Source: Phycisphaerae bacterium
Lineage (GTDB): Bacteria; Planctomycetota; Phycisphaerae; UBA1845; PWPN01
Length of the DNA: 11,992 bases
Reading direction: 5' to 3'
Assembly: GCA_026647385.1 (NCBI GenBank)
Contig: JAPKGY010000026.1
Coordinates: 1-11,992 of the forward strand
Both the position numbers and the translations under genes were made by a program. Of the stretch, positions 6,363-11,992 are shown one piece after another. Numbering within the stretch: position 1 is the first letter of the stretch; each line of letters begins with the position of its first letter. The notes beneath the pieces are model-generated. The model had not been told where the DNA came from. It did no database searches and worked only from the letters and a program-made list of their open reading frames with translations.

Positions 6363-6684
6363 GAAGCCCCGCTCTCTCCGACACTACGAAGCCCGGGCCC
6401 GGATCGCCAAGGCGATGGCCCATCCGAGTCGGCTGATGATGCTCGATGCGTTGCAGCAGCGGGAACGATGCGTCTGCGAACTGACCGAGCTGGTTGGATC
6501 GGACCAGTCGACGGTGTCCAAGCATTTGGCGGTCCTGAAGCAGGCCGGGCTGATCGAGGATCGCAGGGACGGGGTCAATACCTATTACCGGGTCTGCGTC
6601 TGTTGTCTCGAAGGATTCTGGAAATGCGTCGAGGGTGTGCTCAAGGAGAACTTGAAGGCCCAGCAGGAGGCCCTGCGCGCGTAG
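6361..6684 (+). CDS. arsR: ArsR-family metalloid-responsive repressor
   Basis: This is a small dimeric winged-helix repressor that should leave DNA on binding trivalent arsenic and so induce the operon behind it. In its 107 residues, HPSRLMMLDAL (21-31) begins the family fold, CVCELTELVG (37-46) carries the CVC metal site of the ArsR type, and SDQSTVSKHLAVLKQAGL (47-64) is the recognition helix. DRRDGVNTYYRV (67-78) is the wing. A second Cys cluster follows, CVCC at 79-82 and C89, which is unusual and might supply the third arsenic ligand, since the R773-type third Cys after CVC is absent. No ribosome site is seen at the ATG, consistent with a near-leaderless mRNA. The permease begins 35 bases after its stop. 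Confidence 0.92.
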   Translation: MKPRSLRHYEARARIAKAMAHPSRLMMLDALQQRERCVCELTELVGSDQSTVSKHLAVLKQAGLIEDRRDGVNTYYRVCVCCLEGFWKCVEGVLKENLKAQQEALRA

Positions 6685-6719
6685 GGGCGTCCTTTGTTGT
6701 TCGCCGCATATATGGCGAA

Positions 6720-7928
6720 ATGGCCATACTCGCATTAAAAGTCCGGGTGCGCGAGTTGGGCATCCTGCTGCTGATGGTGGGGGTGTTCAGTCTGGCCTAT
6801 GCGCTGCCGTTCGAGTCGATTCCCGCCCAATCGCGCCTCGCGCTGGCCGGCAGGGAATCGCTGCTGATGCTGCAAGACTACGCCCGCAACCATGTGCTGC
6901 TCTGCCTGGTACCGGCGTTGTTCATTGCCGGGGCCATCTCGGTTTTTGTCTCCCAGGCAGCCGTCCTGAAGTACTTCGGCCCGCAGGCCCACAAGGTGCT
7001 CGCCTACGGCGTGGCGTCGGTATCGGGAACGGTGCTGGCGGTCTGCTCGTGTACCATTCTGCCGCTGTTCGCGGGGATCTACAGCCGCGGCGCGGGGATC
7101 GGACCAGCCACGGCCTTCCTGTATAGCGGGCCGGCCATCAACGTGCTGGCCATCATCCTGACCGCCCGCATCCTCGGATGGGAGTTGGGCATCGCCCGAG
7201 GGCTCGCAGCCGTTGTGTTCAGCGTCATCATCGGGCTGCTGATGCACCTGATCTACCGCAAAGAGGAGAAAGCCAAACGAACGGCGGCGGAGAACCTCGT
7301 AACGCCGGACGACGGCAAGACCCGGCCTTTGACGCAAAACGCAGCCTACTTCGCGGCGATGGTCGGCATTCTCGTCTTTGCCAACTGGAGTCGGCCCGCC
7401 CAATCCGGCGGCCTGTGGTACGCCGTCTGGTCCGCGAAGTGGTATGTTACCGGATTCCTCACGGTGCTGCTGGCGGGCATGCTCATCCGCTGGTTCCGGC
7501 GCGAGGAGCTGAGCGAGTGGGTCTCCGCCACCTGGATGTTCGCCAAGCAGATTCTACCTTTGCTGTTCGCCGGTGTGATCGTCTCGGGTGTGCTATTGGG
7601 CCGGCCCGGACACCCCGCCCTGATTCCCGAGCGATGGATCGAGTCATGGGTCGGCGGCAACGGCATAGAGGCGAATCTTCTCGCATCCGTCGTCGGTGCC
7701 TTCATGTACTTCGCCACCCTGACGGAGGTGCCGATCCTGCAAGGCCTGCTCGGGGCGGGCATGGGCAAGGGGCCGGCGCTCGCGCTGCTGTTGGCGGGGC
7801 CGGCGCTGTCGCTGCCAAGCATTCTGGTGATTCGCTCGATCATGGGTACGGGCAAAACGATCGTTTATGTCGCGCTGGTGATTGCCCTGTCAACGACGGC
7901 CGGACTGGTATACGGACTCGTCGCTTGA
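6720..7928 (+). CDS. arsP: ArsP-type permease (PF03773 family), probable organoarsenical exporter
   Basis: This inner-membrane permease has 402 residues and about ten hydrophobic segments (roughly 12-30, 58-79, 93-118, 131-152, 160-178, 208-222, 241-258, 275-293, 318-340, 354-400). It carries the family's CSCTILPLFAGIY block (109-121) and SGPAINVLAIILTAR (136-150). A similar half-motif, AGPALSLPSILVIRS, at 359-373 suggests the usual internal duplication. A charged cytoplasmic loop lies at about 180-203. Characterised ArsP proteins export trivalent methyl and aromatic arsenicals. The arsM gene in the same operon would make such a substrate, which strengthens the call, but other members of the family have unknown cargo. 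The start is the first in-frame ATG. The frame stays open upstream through arsR in another frame, so a longer form cannot be excluded, but it would lack family sequence. Confidence 0.85.
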   Translation: MAILALKVRVRELGILLLMVGVFSLAYALPFESIPAQSRLALAGRESLLMLQDYARNHVLLCLVPALFIAGAISVFVSQAAVLKYFGPQAHKVLAYGVASVSGTVLAVCSCTILPLFAGIYSRGAGIGPATAFLYSGPAINVLAIILTARILGWELGIARGLAAVVFSVIIGLLMHLIYRKEEKAKRTAAENLVTPDDGKTRPLTQNAAYFAAMVGILVFANWSRPAQSGGLWYAVWSAKWYVTGFLTVLLAGMLIRWFRREELSEWVSATWMFAKQILPLLFAGVIVSGVLLGRPGHPALIPERWIESWVGGNGIEANLLASVVGAFMYFATLTEVPILQGLLGAGMGKGPALALLLAGPALSLPSILVIRSIMGTGKTIVYVALVIALSTTAGLVYGLVA

Positions 7929-7948
7929 CGATTGTGGAGAAATCCATC

Positions 7949-8194
7949 ATGAAAATCGAAGTCCTCGGAACCGGCTGCCCGAAATGCCACAAACTGGCGG
8001 AAAACGCCAAGGCAGCGGCGGACAAGCTGGGCGTGGAGTACGAATTGGTCAAAGTCACCCAGCTCGCGGACATCATGCAACGCGGCGTGATGATGACGCC
8101 GGCCCTCGCGATCGATGGAACGGTCAAGAGCAGCGGGAAGGTTCTGTCCGAGGCCGAAGTGACCACCCTGTTGACCGGCGCGGTGTCCAAATGA
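7949..8194 (+). CDS. small thioredoxin-like protein (redox-active disulfide protein 2 type)
   Basis: This 81-residue single-domain thioredoxin fold lacks a signal peptide, so it is cytoplasmic. The active site is CPKC (10-13), after the first strand KIEVLGTG. The cis-proline loop is MTPA (49-52). Size and the GTGCPKC start match the family often found directly after ArsP-type permeases (thioredoxin_3, PF13192). It probably passes electrons to a thiol partner, for example the ArsC domain of the last gene or cysteines of the permease, but the partner is inferred. GGAG at 7936-7939 lies nine bases before the ATG. Its stop overlaps the next start in an ATGA. Confidence 0.85.
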   Translation: MKIEVLGTGCPKCHKLAENAKAAADKLGVEYELVKVTQLADIMQRGVMMTPALAIDGTVKSSGKVLSEAEVTTLLTGAVSK

Positions 8195-8652
8195 GCAAAG
8201 GCTCCAGAATCGCCGCCATCGTGATCGTTTTGGCCTTGGTCGGCGGAGTCCTGATCCTCAAAAGCGGACAGAATCAGCCGGCGAAGCCCGCCGCTCCAAT
8301 CGCTGCATCCGCCAGCCAGCCTGCGGCCAGCGCCGCCGGCCGACCCGCGGACGCCAAGGCCCCGTTGCCCCGATTGGTCGATCTGGGGGCGGGCAAGTGC
8401 ATACCCTGCAAAATGATGGCCCCCATCCTCGAGGAACTGAAGCGGGAATACGCTGGCAGGCTCGAAGTGGTGTTCATCGACGTCTGGCAGAACGAGAAAG
8501 CCATCGGCCAGTACAAGATCCGCTCGATCCCGACGCAGGTTTTCTACGATTCGGCCGGCCGGGAACGGTTCCGCCACGAAGGATTCTTCTCCAAGGAAGA
8601 CATCCTGGCGAAATGGAAAGAGCTTGGCGTATCGCTGGGCGGGGTGAAATGA
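8191..8652 (+). CDS. membrane-anchored thioredoxin-like protein
   Basis: Residues 6-24 form one hydrophobic helix (RIAAIVIVLALVGGVLIL) after a short positive N-terminus, with no lipobox Cys, so it is probably a signal anchor with the rest outside the cytoplasm. Residues 29-60 are an Ala/Pro/Ser-rich linker. A compact thioredoxin domain follows, with active site CIPC at 70-73, the MAPILEEL helix, and cis-proline SIPTQVFYD at 112-120. The total is 153 residues. It likely accepts electrons from the CcdA-type protein encoded next and reduces an extracytoplasmic disulfide or arsenical, by analogy with TlpA/CcdA pairs. The final target is not visible. Translation is coupled to the gene before it through a 4-bp overlap. 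Confidence 0.85.
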   Translation: MSKGSRIAAIVIVLALVGGVLILKSGQNQPAKPAAPIAASASQPAASAAGRPADAKAPLPRLVDLGAGKCIPCKMMAPILEELKREYAGRLEVVFIDVWQNEKAIGQYKIRSIPTQVFYDSAGRERFRHEGFFSKEDILAKWKELGVSLGGVK

Positions 8653-8690
8653 GGTGCTCCGACCCTCTGGTTTTCATAGGCCGGCGCAAC

Positions 8691-8756
8691 ATGACTCCAA
8701 CGAGCCGCGAGCTTCAGCGCTTGTTGACTCGGAGTCGTTGAGTCTCAGTAAAGGTG
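8691..8756. repeat. cluster of short palindromes before ccdA
   Basis: The 109-base gap after the anchored thioredoxin holds GACTC-G-GAGTC (8726-8736), TGAG-T-CTCA (8739-8747), and an imperfect pairing of GACTCCAACGAGC (8693-8705) with the stretch around 8719-8736. Such clusters resemble REP-type intergenic elements. No second copy lies in this window to prove a repeat. It ends in AAGGTG (8751-8756), the likely ribosome site of ccdA. Confidence 0.3.
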
Positions 8757-8761
8757 CGATG

Positions 8762-9463
8762 ATGCTTGAGAACCTGTTCGCGTCGTTGACCCGCGCCGTC
8801 GAGGGTGGCTCGCTGATCGCCTTGGCGGCCGCCTTCTTTTGGGGCATCCTGAGCATCCTGCTGAGCCCCTGCCACTTGGCGAGCATCCCGCTGATCGTCG
8901 GATTCATCGATCAGCAAGGCCGAATGACGACACGGCGGGCGTTCCTCATCTCCACGCTGTTCGCGGTCGGCATCCTGATAACGATCGCGATCATTGGGGT
9001 CATCACCGCCCGCGCCGGCTATATGCTGGGCGACACCGGTCGATACGGCAGCTACGTCGTGGCATTGATCTTCCTTCTCGTCGGCCTGGTGCTGCTGGAC
9101 GTGATTCCGATGCCCTGGTCCGGCCCCGGCCAGCTACAGATGAAGCGCAAAGGCATGCTGGCAGCGTTCATCCTCGGGCTGGTGTTCGGCATCGCCCTCG
9201 GGCCGTGTACGTTCGCGTTCATGGCCCCGATCCTGGGCGTCACATTCAAGGTCGCGACGTCCAGCGCGCCGTACGGCGCGTTTCTGTTGCTGGCATACGG
9301 CGTCGGGCATTGCTCGGTCATCGTGGCGGCGGGCACGTCCACGGAGATGGTGCAGAAATACCTGAACTGGAACGTACAATCGAAGGGCGCTGTAATCCTC
9401 AGGAAGATTTGCGGCGTACTGGTGATCGTTGGGGGCCTGTACATGCTGTACATCGCCCGTTAG
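8762..9463 (+). CDS. ccdA: CcdA/DsbD-type transmembrane thiol-disulfide transporter
   Basis: This inner-membrane protein moves reducing equivalents from cytoplasmic thioredoxin to extracytoplasmic thioredoxin-like partners. The 233 residues form six hydrophobic helices (about 18-38, 56-80, 97-115, 131-155, 171-190, 212-230). The two family cysteines sit in SPCHLAS (Cys37) and GPCTFAF (Cys149), in equivalent places of the two halves, as in CcdA. There is no attached periplasmic domain, so the separate anchored thioredoxin just upstream is the obvious partner. Adjacent ATGs lie at 8759 and 8762. I prefer 8762 because AAGGTG (8751-8756) is then five bases away. Placement in an arsenic operon rather than beside cytochrome c genes suggests a dedicated role. 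Confidence 0.9.
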   Translation: MLENLFASLTRAVEGGSLIALAAAFFWGILSILLSPCHLASIPLIVGFIDQQGRMTTRRAFLISTLFAVGILITIAIIGVITARAGYMLGDTGRYGSYVVALIFLLVGLVLLDVIPMPWSGPGQLQMKRKGMLAAFILGLVFGIALGPCTFAFMAPILGVTFKVATSSAPYGAFLLLAYGVGHCSVIVAAGTSTEMVQKYLNWNVQSKGAVILRKICGVLVIVGGLYMLYIAR

Positions 9464-9485
9464 AGCTGCGAAAAGGACATGAACT

Positions 9486-10367
9486 ATGAGTCATGAGAGG
9501 GATAGCGAATTCGTACGCGACACCGTTCGGGAAGGTTACGCGAGAATCGCCCGGGCCGGCGAGGGAGGCTGCGGATCGGCCGCTTCGTGCGGCTGCTGCG
9601 GGGGTGAGCCGGTCGACGCGGCGAGCCTGGCCCGGACGATCGGATACAGCGAATCGGAACTGGCCGCCTTGCCCGCGGGCGCGAACATGGGCCTGTCGTG
9701 CGGCAATCCGACGGCCATCGCCGAGTTGCAACCCGGCGAGGTCGTGCTCGATCTCGGCAGTGGCGGCGGGTTCGACGTGTTCCTGGCGGGTCCGAAGGTC
9801 GGGCCGACCGGACGTGTCATCGGCGTGGACATGACGCCGGACATGCTCGGCAGGGCCCGGCGCAACGTCCCCACGTACCGCGAGCGTACCGGGCTGAATA
9901 ATGTCGAGTTTCGCCTCGGGGAAATCGAGCATCTACCGGTGGCTGACGCCAGCGTCGACGTAGTCATCTCGAACTGCGTGATCAACCTGTCGCCGGACAA
10001 GGCGCAAGTCTGGCGCGAAATCGCCCGGGTGCTCAAACCCGGAGGGCGGGTGGCGGTGTCCGACCTGGCTCTACTGAGGCCGTTGCCCCCGGCGGTGGCG
10101 GAGATGGTCGAGGCGCTCGTCGGCTGCGTGGCTGGAGCCGTGCTGGTCGAGGCAACCGAACGCATGGTGCGCGAAGCCGGCCTGGCCGACGTCGTCCTGC
10201 AACCCCGGCCCGAGTACGTGCAGACGCTCGGCACGGTGCAGGACCCGCTCTATCGCAAGATCGCCGAGCAGTTGCCGGCCGGCACCACGGCCGCTGATTA
10301 CCTGACCAGCCTGTCCATTGCCGCGCGCAAACCGGCATCGCGCCGTTGCTGCGGAGTCTCCGAATGA
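9486..10367 (+). CDS. arsM: arsenite S-adenosylmethionine methyltransferase
   Basis: This cytoplasmic enzyme transfers methyl groups from SAM to arsenite, giving mono- and dimethyl products. The 293 residues show the SAM fold VLDLGSGGGFDVFLAG (87-102), GVDMTP (113-118) and the LKPGGRVAVSDL strand (183-194). The three arsenic-binding cysteines of the family are present: Cys72 in LSCGNP, Cys164 in SNCVINL and Cys214 in VGCVAGA. An N-terminal Cys cluster (C29, C35, C37, C38) and a C-terminal CC pair (288-289) add possible metalloid-binding thiols. AAGGA (9473-9477) lies eight bases before the ATG. Its product, trivalent methylarsenite, is the expected substrate of the ArsP-type permease encoded upstream. 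The stop overlaps the next start in ATGA. Confidence 0.94.
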   Translation: MSHERDSEFVRDTVREGYARIARAGEGGCGSAASCGCCGGEPVDAASLARTIGYSESELAALPAGANMGLSCGNPTAIAELQPGEVVLDLGSGGGFDVFLAGPKVGPTGRVIGVDMTPDMLGRARRNVPTYRERTGLNNVEFRLGEIEHLPVADASVDVVISNCVINLSPDKAQVWREIARVLKPGGRVAVSDLALLRPLPPAVAEMVEALVGCVAGAVLVEATERMVREAGLADVVLQPRPEYVQTLGTVQDPLYRKIAEQLPAGTTAADYLTSLSIAARKPASRRCCGVSE

Positions 10368-11947
10368 GTGTCGCCAGGCCACGGGTGTTATTCCTTTGCA
10401 CCGGCAACTCGTGCCGCAGCCAGATGGCTGAGGGTTGGGCACGGCATCTGCTTGGAGAGCTTGTTGAGCCGTATTCCGCGGGCATCGAGACGCACGGAGT
10501 GAATGCAAACGCCGTCAAGGTGATGGCGGAGGCCGGCGTGGACATCTCGCGGCAGCGGTCGAAGCATCTGAATGAGCTGAACGGCATCGCCTTTGATCTC
10601 GTCGTCACCGTGTGCGGCCACGCCCACAAGCATTGCCCGGTCTTCCCGGGGCGCACCCGAGTGATCCACGTCGCCTTTGACGATCCCCCCAGACTGGCAG
10701 CATCCGCGCGGAACAAGGACGAGGCGATCAGCCATTATCGACGAGTGCGTGATGAGATCAGGGATTTCGTTGCCCGAATTCCCGGGATGCTTTCGCACGA
10801 TCTGGGGCAGCCAGGAGCCGAAGCGGCGTTTGACGACGCGTTGCCCCCCGCGATCGTCGAGGGTTCCGAAGCGGGTGGTGCTCGCAAGTTGAACATTTTC
10901 GAACGGTATCTCACGCTTTGGGTGGCGATCTGCATGGTCGCGGGCGTTGCCCTCGGACGGATCGCTCCGGGCTTTACGGACGCACTGCGGAGACTGGAGT
11001 TCGGTTCGGGCAGCCAGATCAACATACCGATTGCCGTCCTCATCTGGCTGATGATTTACCCGATGATGCTGAAGGTCGATTTCGCGTCCGTTCTCGACGT
11101 CGGCAAACGACCCCGCGGCCTCATCGTCACCCTGGTGGTCAACTGGTTCATCAAGCCGTTCAGCATGGCCCTGATCGGGTACGTTTTCTTCAAGCATCTG
11201 TTCCTGCCCTGGATCGGAACGGAATTGGCTGATCAATACATCGCGGGGGTAATCATTCTCGCGGCGGCACCTTGCACCGCCATGGTCTTCGTCTGGAGCT
11301 ATCTGACGCGGGGCGATCCGGCCTACACCCTCGTGCAGGTGGCGGCTAACGATCTGATCATGCTCGCGCTGTTCGCACCGATCGTGAAGCTCCTGGTAAG
11401 CGGAGCTTCCTCGCTGACGGTGCCGTTCATGGTGCTGCTGTATGCGGTGGTTTTCTTTATCGTGATTCCACTGGCCGGCGGCGCGATCACGCGAACGGTG
11501 CTGACCCGTACGCGTGGGGTTGGCTGGTTCGAGGGAACGTTTCTGCCAAACTTCCATCCCGTGGCGGTCCTGGCTTTGCTCGCCACGCTCGTGTTGATTT
11601 TCGCCTTCCAGGCGGACAACATCACCGGCCGATTCGTTCACGTAATCCTCATCGCGATCCCCATCACGATCCAGGTGTATTTCAATTCATCGCTGGCTTA
11701 CGGCCTCATGAGGCTGCTCAAGGTCCCGTTCGAGGTAGCGGCCCCCGGCGCACTCATCGGGGCGAGCAACTTCTTCGAGTTGGCCGTCGCCACCGCCATC
11801 GCGCTCTACGGGCCGGAGTCCGGCGCCGCCCTGGCGACGGTCGTCGGTGTGCTGGTTGAAGTACCGGTGATGCTGTCGGTCTGCGCGGTCTGCAACCGGA
11901 CCCGGGGCTGGTTCCCGCCGGCGGTCGAATCGGCTCAATCGGGATAG
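10364..11947 (+). CDS. ArsC arsenate reductase - Acr3 arsenite efflux fusion
   Basis: One 527-residue frame joins two enzymes. Residues 1-142 are a thioredoxin-coupled ArsC of the low-molecular-weight phosphatase fold: P-loop CTGNSCRS (Cys12, Arg18), then VTVCGHAHKHCP with Cys84 and Cys91, giving the three-Cys relay, and the DDP motif at 106-108. Residues 143-174 are a Gly/Ala/acidic linker. Residues 175-527 are an Acr3 pump of about ten helices, opening with KLNIFERYLTLW. It has the conserved Cys304 in AAPCTAMVFVWSYLTRGDP, the VAANDLIML block (326-334), and SNFFELAVA with a conserved Glu (472). Acr3 starts on the cytoplasmic side, so the reductase faces the cytoplasm and can hand arsenite to the pump. 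GGAG at 10353-10356 lies seven bases before the ATG, and the start overlaps the arsM stop. Fusion is seen directly; channelling is inferred. Confidence 0.93.
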   Translation: MSVARPRVLFLCTGNSCRSQMAEGWARHLLGELVEPYSAGIETHGVNANAVKVMAEAGVDISRQRSKHLNELNGIAFDLVVTVCGHAHKHCPVFPGRTRVIHVAFDDPPRLAASARNKDEAISHYRRVRDEIRDFVARIPGMLSHDLGQPGAEAAFDDALPPAIVEGSEAGGARKLNIFERYLTLWVAICMVAGVALGRIAPGFTDALRRLEFGSGSQINIPIAVLIWLMIYPMMLKVDFASVLDVGKRPRGLIVTLVVNWFIKPFSMALIGYVFFKHLFLPWIGTELADQYIAGVIILAAAPCTAMVFVWSYLTRGDPAYTLVQVAANDLIMLALFAPIVKLLVSGASSLTVPFMVLLYAVVFFIVIPLAGGAITRTVLTRTRGVGWFEGTFLPNFHPVAVLALLATLVLIFAFQADNITGRFVHVILIAIPITIQVYFNSSLAYGLMRLLKVPFEVAAPGALIGASNFFELAVATAIALYGPESGAALATVVGVLVEVPVMLSVCAVCNRTRGWFPPAVESAQSG

Positions 11948-11992
11948 ACGAATTCCACGGTCTTGTCCACGTCCGCGGCAAGACTGTGGTGG
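11935..11992 (-). CDS. possible C-terminal end of a convergent gene (5' partial)
   Basis: Read leftward from the window edge, one frame gives 18 residues, HHSLAADVDKTVEFVYPD, then TGA at 11937-11935. It would overlap the last 13 bases of the fusion gene. The residue mix looks protein-like and codon third positions are mostly G/C, but 18 codons cannot prove a gene. Function cannot be told. Confidence 0.3.
   Translation of the reverse strand, partial: HHSLAADVDKTVEFVYPD
11955..11989. terminator. inverted repeat just after the ars operon (possible terminator)
   Basis: CCACGGTCTTG (11955-11965) pairs with CAAGACTGTGG (11979-11989) over 11 bp with one G-T wobble and a 13-base loop, beginning eight bases past the stop of the fusion gene. 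The window ends three bases later, so a T-run cannot be seen. It may terminate the operon, or be coincidental within a convergent gene. Confidence 0.4.

Noticed and set aside
6321..6719. N-terminal extension of the permease frame up to 6321
   Set aside because: It overlaps arsR in another frame, covers the promoter and operator, and has no ArsP-family sequence; ATG at 6720 is preferred.
6712..6738. Eight-codon mini-ORF (MAKWPYSH) overlapping the permease start
   Set aside because: No ribosome site and no sign of a leader-peptide mechanism; probably chance.
10388..11641. 417-codon - frame antisense to the ArsC-Acr3 gene
   Set aside because: Rich in Arg, Glu, Gln and His as expected for the complement of membrane-protein codons; no domain seen.
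1..11992. tRNA, rRNA, CRISPR array or insertion sequence
   Set aside because: No cloverleaf, rRNA core, regularly spaced repeats or transposase was seen by reading both strands, though a covariance or repeat search was not possible.

Overview
The window reads as chromosomal DNA from a GC-rich bacterium, most likely a planctomycete of the Phycisphaerae type. This is inferred from three things: the 5'-terminal protein fragment pairs a Cys-rich GACC/FQG repeat with a dockerin-like double calcium loop; a degenerate membrane protein ends in a CxxCGYDLR...ECG zinc ribbon; and the PurB is closer in motif detail to the animal enzyme than to the E. coli one. None of this was checked by search.

Layout. 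1-355: C-terminal end of a secreted dockerin-like protein (+). 356-795: no credible gene, but a run of nested inverted repeats ending in a strong intrinsic terminator (+), possibly a structured RNA. 796-3742: isoprenoid pair ispA-dxs (-), read from an extended -10 promoter, with a terminator-like hairpin between the two genes. 3743-3995: divergent promoter region. 3996-5456: purB (+). 5457-6320: two small, apparently decaying genes, a CopG-type antitoxin whose start is out of frame and a planctomycete-type zinc-ribbon membrane protein cut by an in-frame TGA.

6321-11947 is an arsenic resistance operon on the + strand: arsR, an ArsP-type permease, a small cytoplasmic thioredoxin-like protein, a membrane-anchored thioredoxin, a CcdA-type thiol transporter, the arsenite methyltransferase arsM, and a single gene fusing an ArsC arsenate reductase to an Acr3 arsenite efflux pump. 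A near-consensus promoter (TTGACG, 17 bp, TATATT) overlaps a perfect inverted repeat that runs into the arsR start codon, so arsR appears to be autoregulated from a nearly leaderless transcript. Several junctions overlap by 4 bp (ATGA).

Working model (inference): arsenate is reduced by the ArsC domain using thioredoxin electrons and handed to the attached Acr3 domain for export. Remaining arsenite is methylated by ArsM, and the trivalent methyl product is exported by the ArsP-like permease. The CcdA protein and the anchored thioredoxin would carry reducing power across the membrane, perhaps keeping arsenicals trivalent or protein thiols reduced outside the cytoplasm. The last 58 bases may hold the end of a convergent gene and contain an inverted repeat just past the operon.
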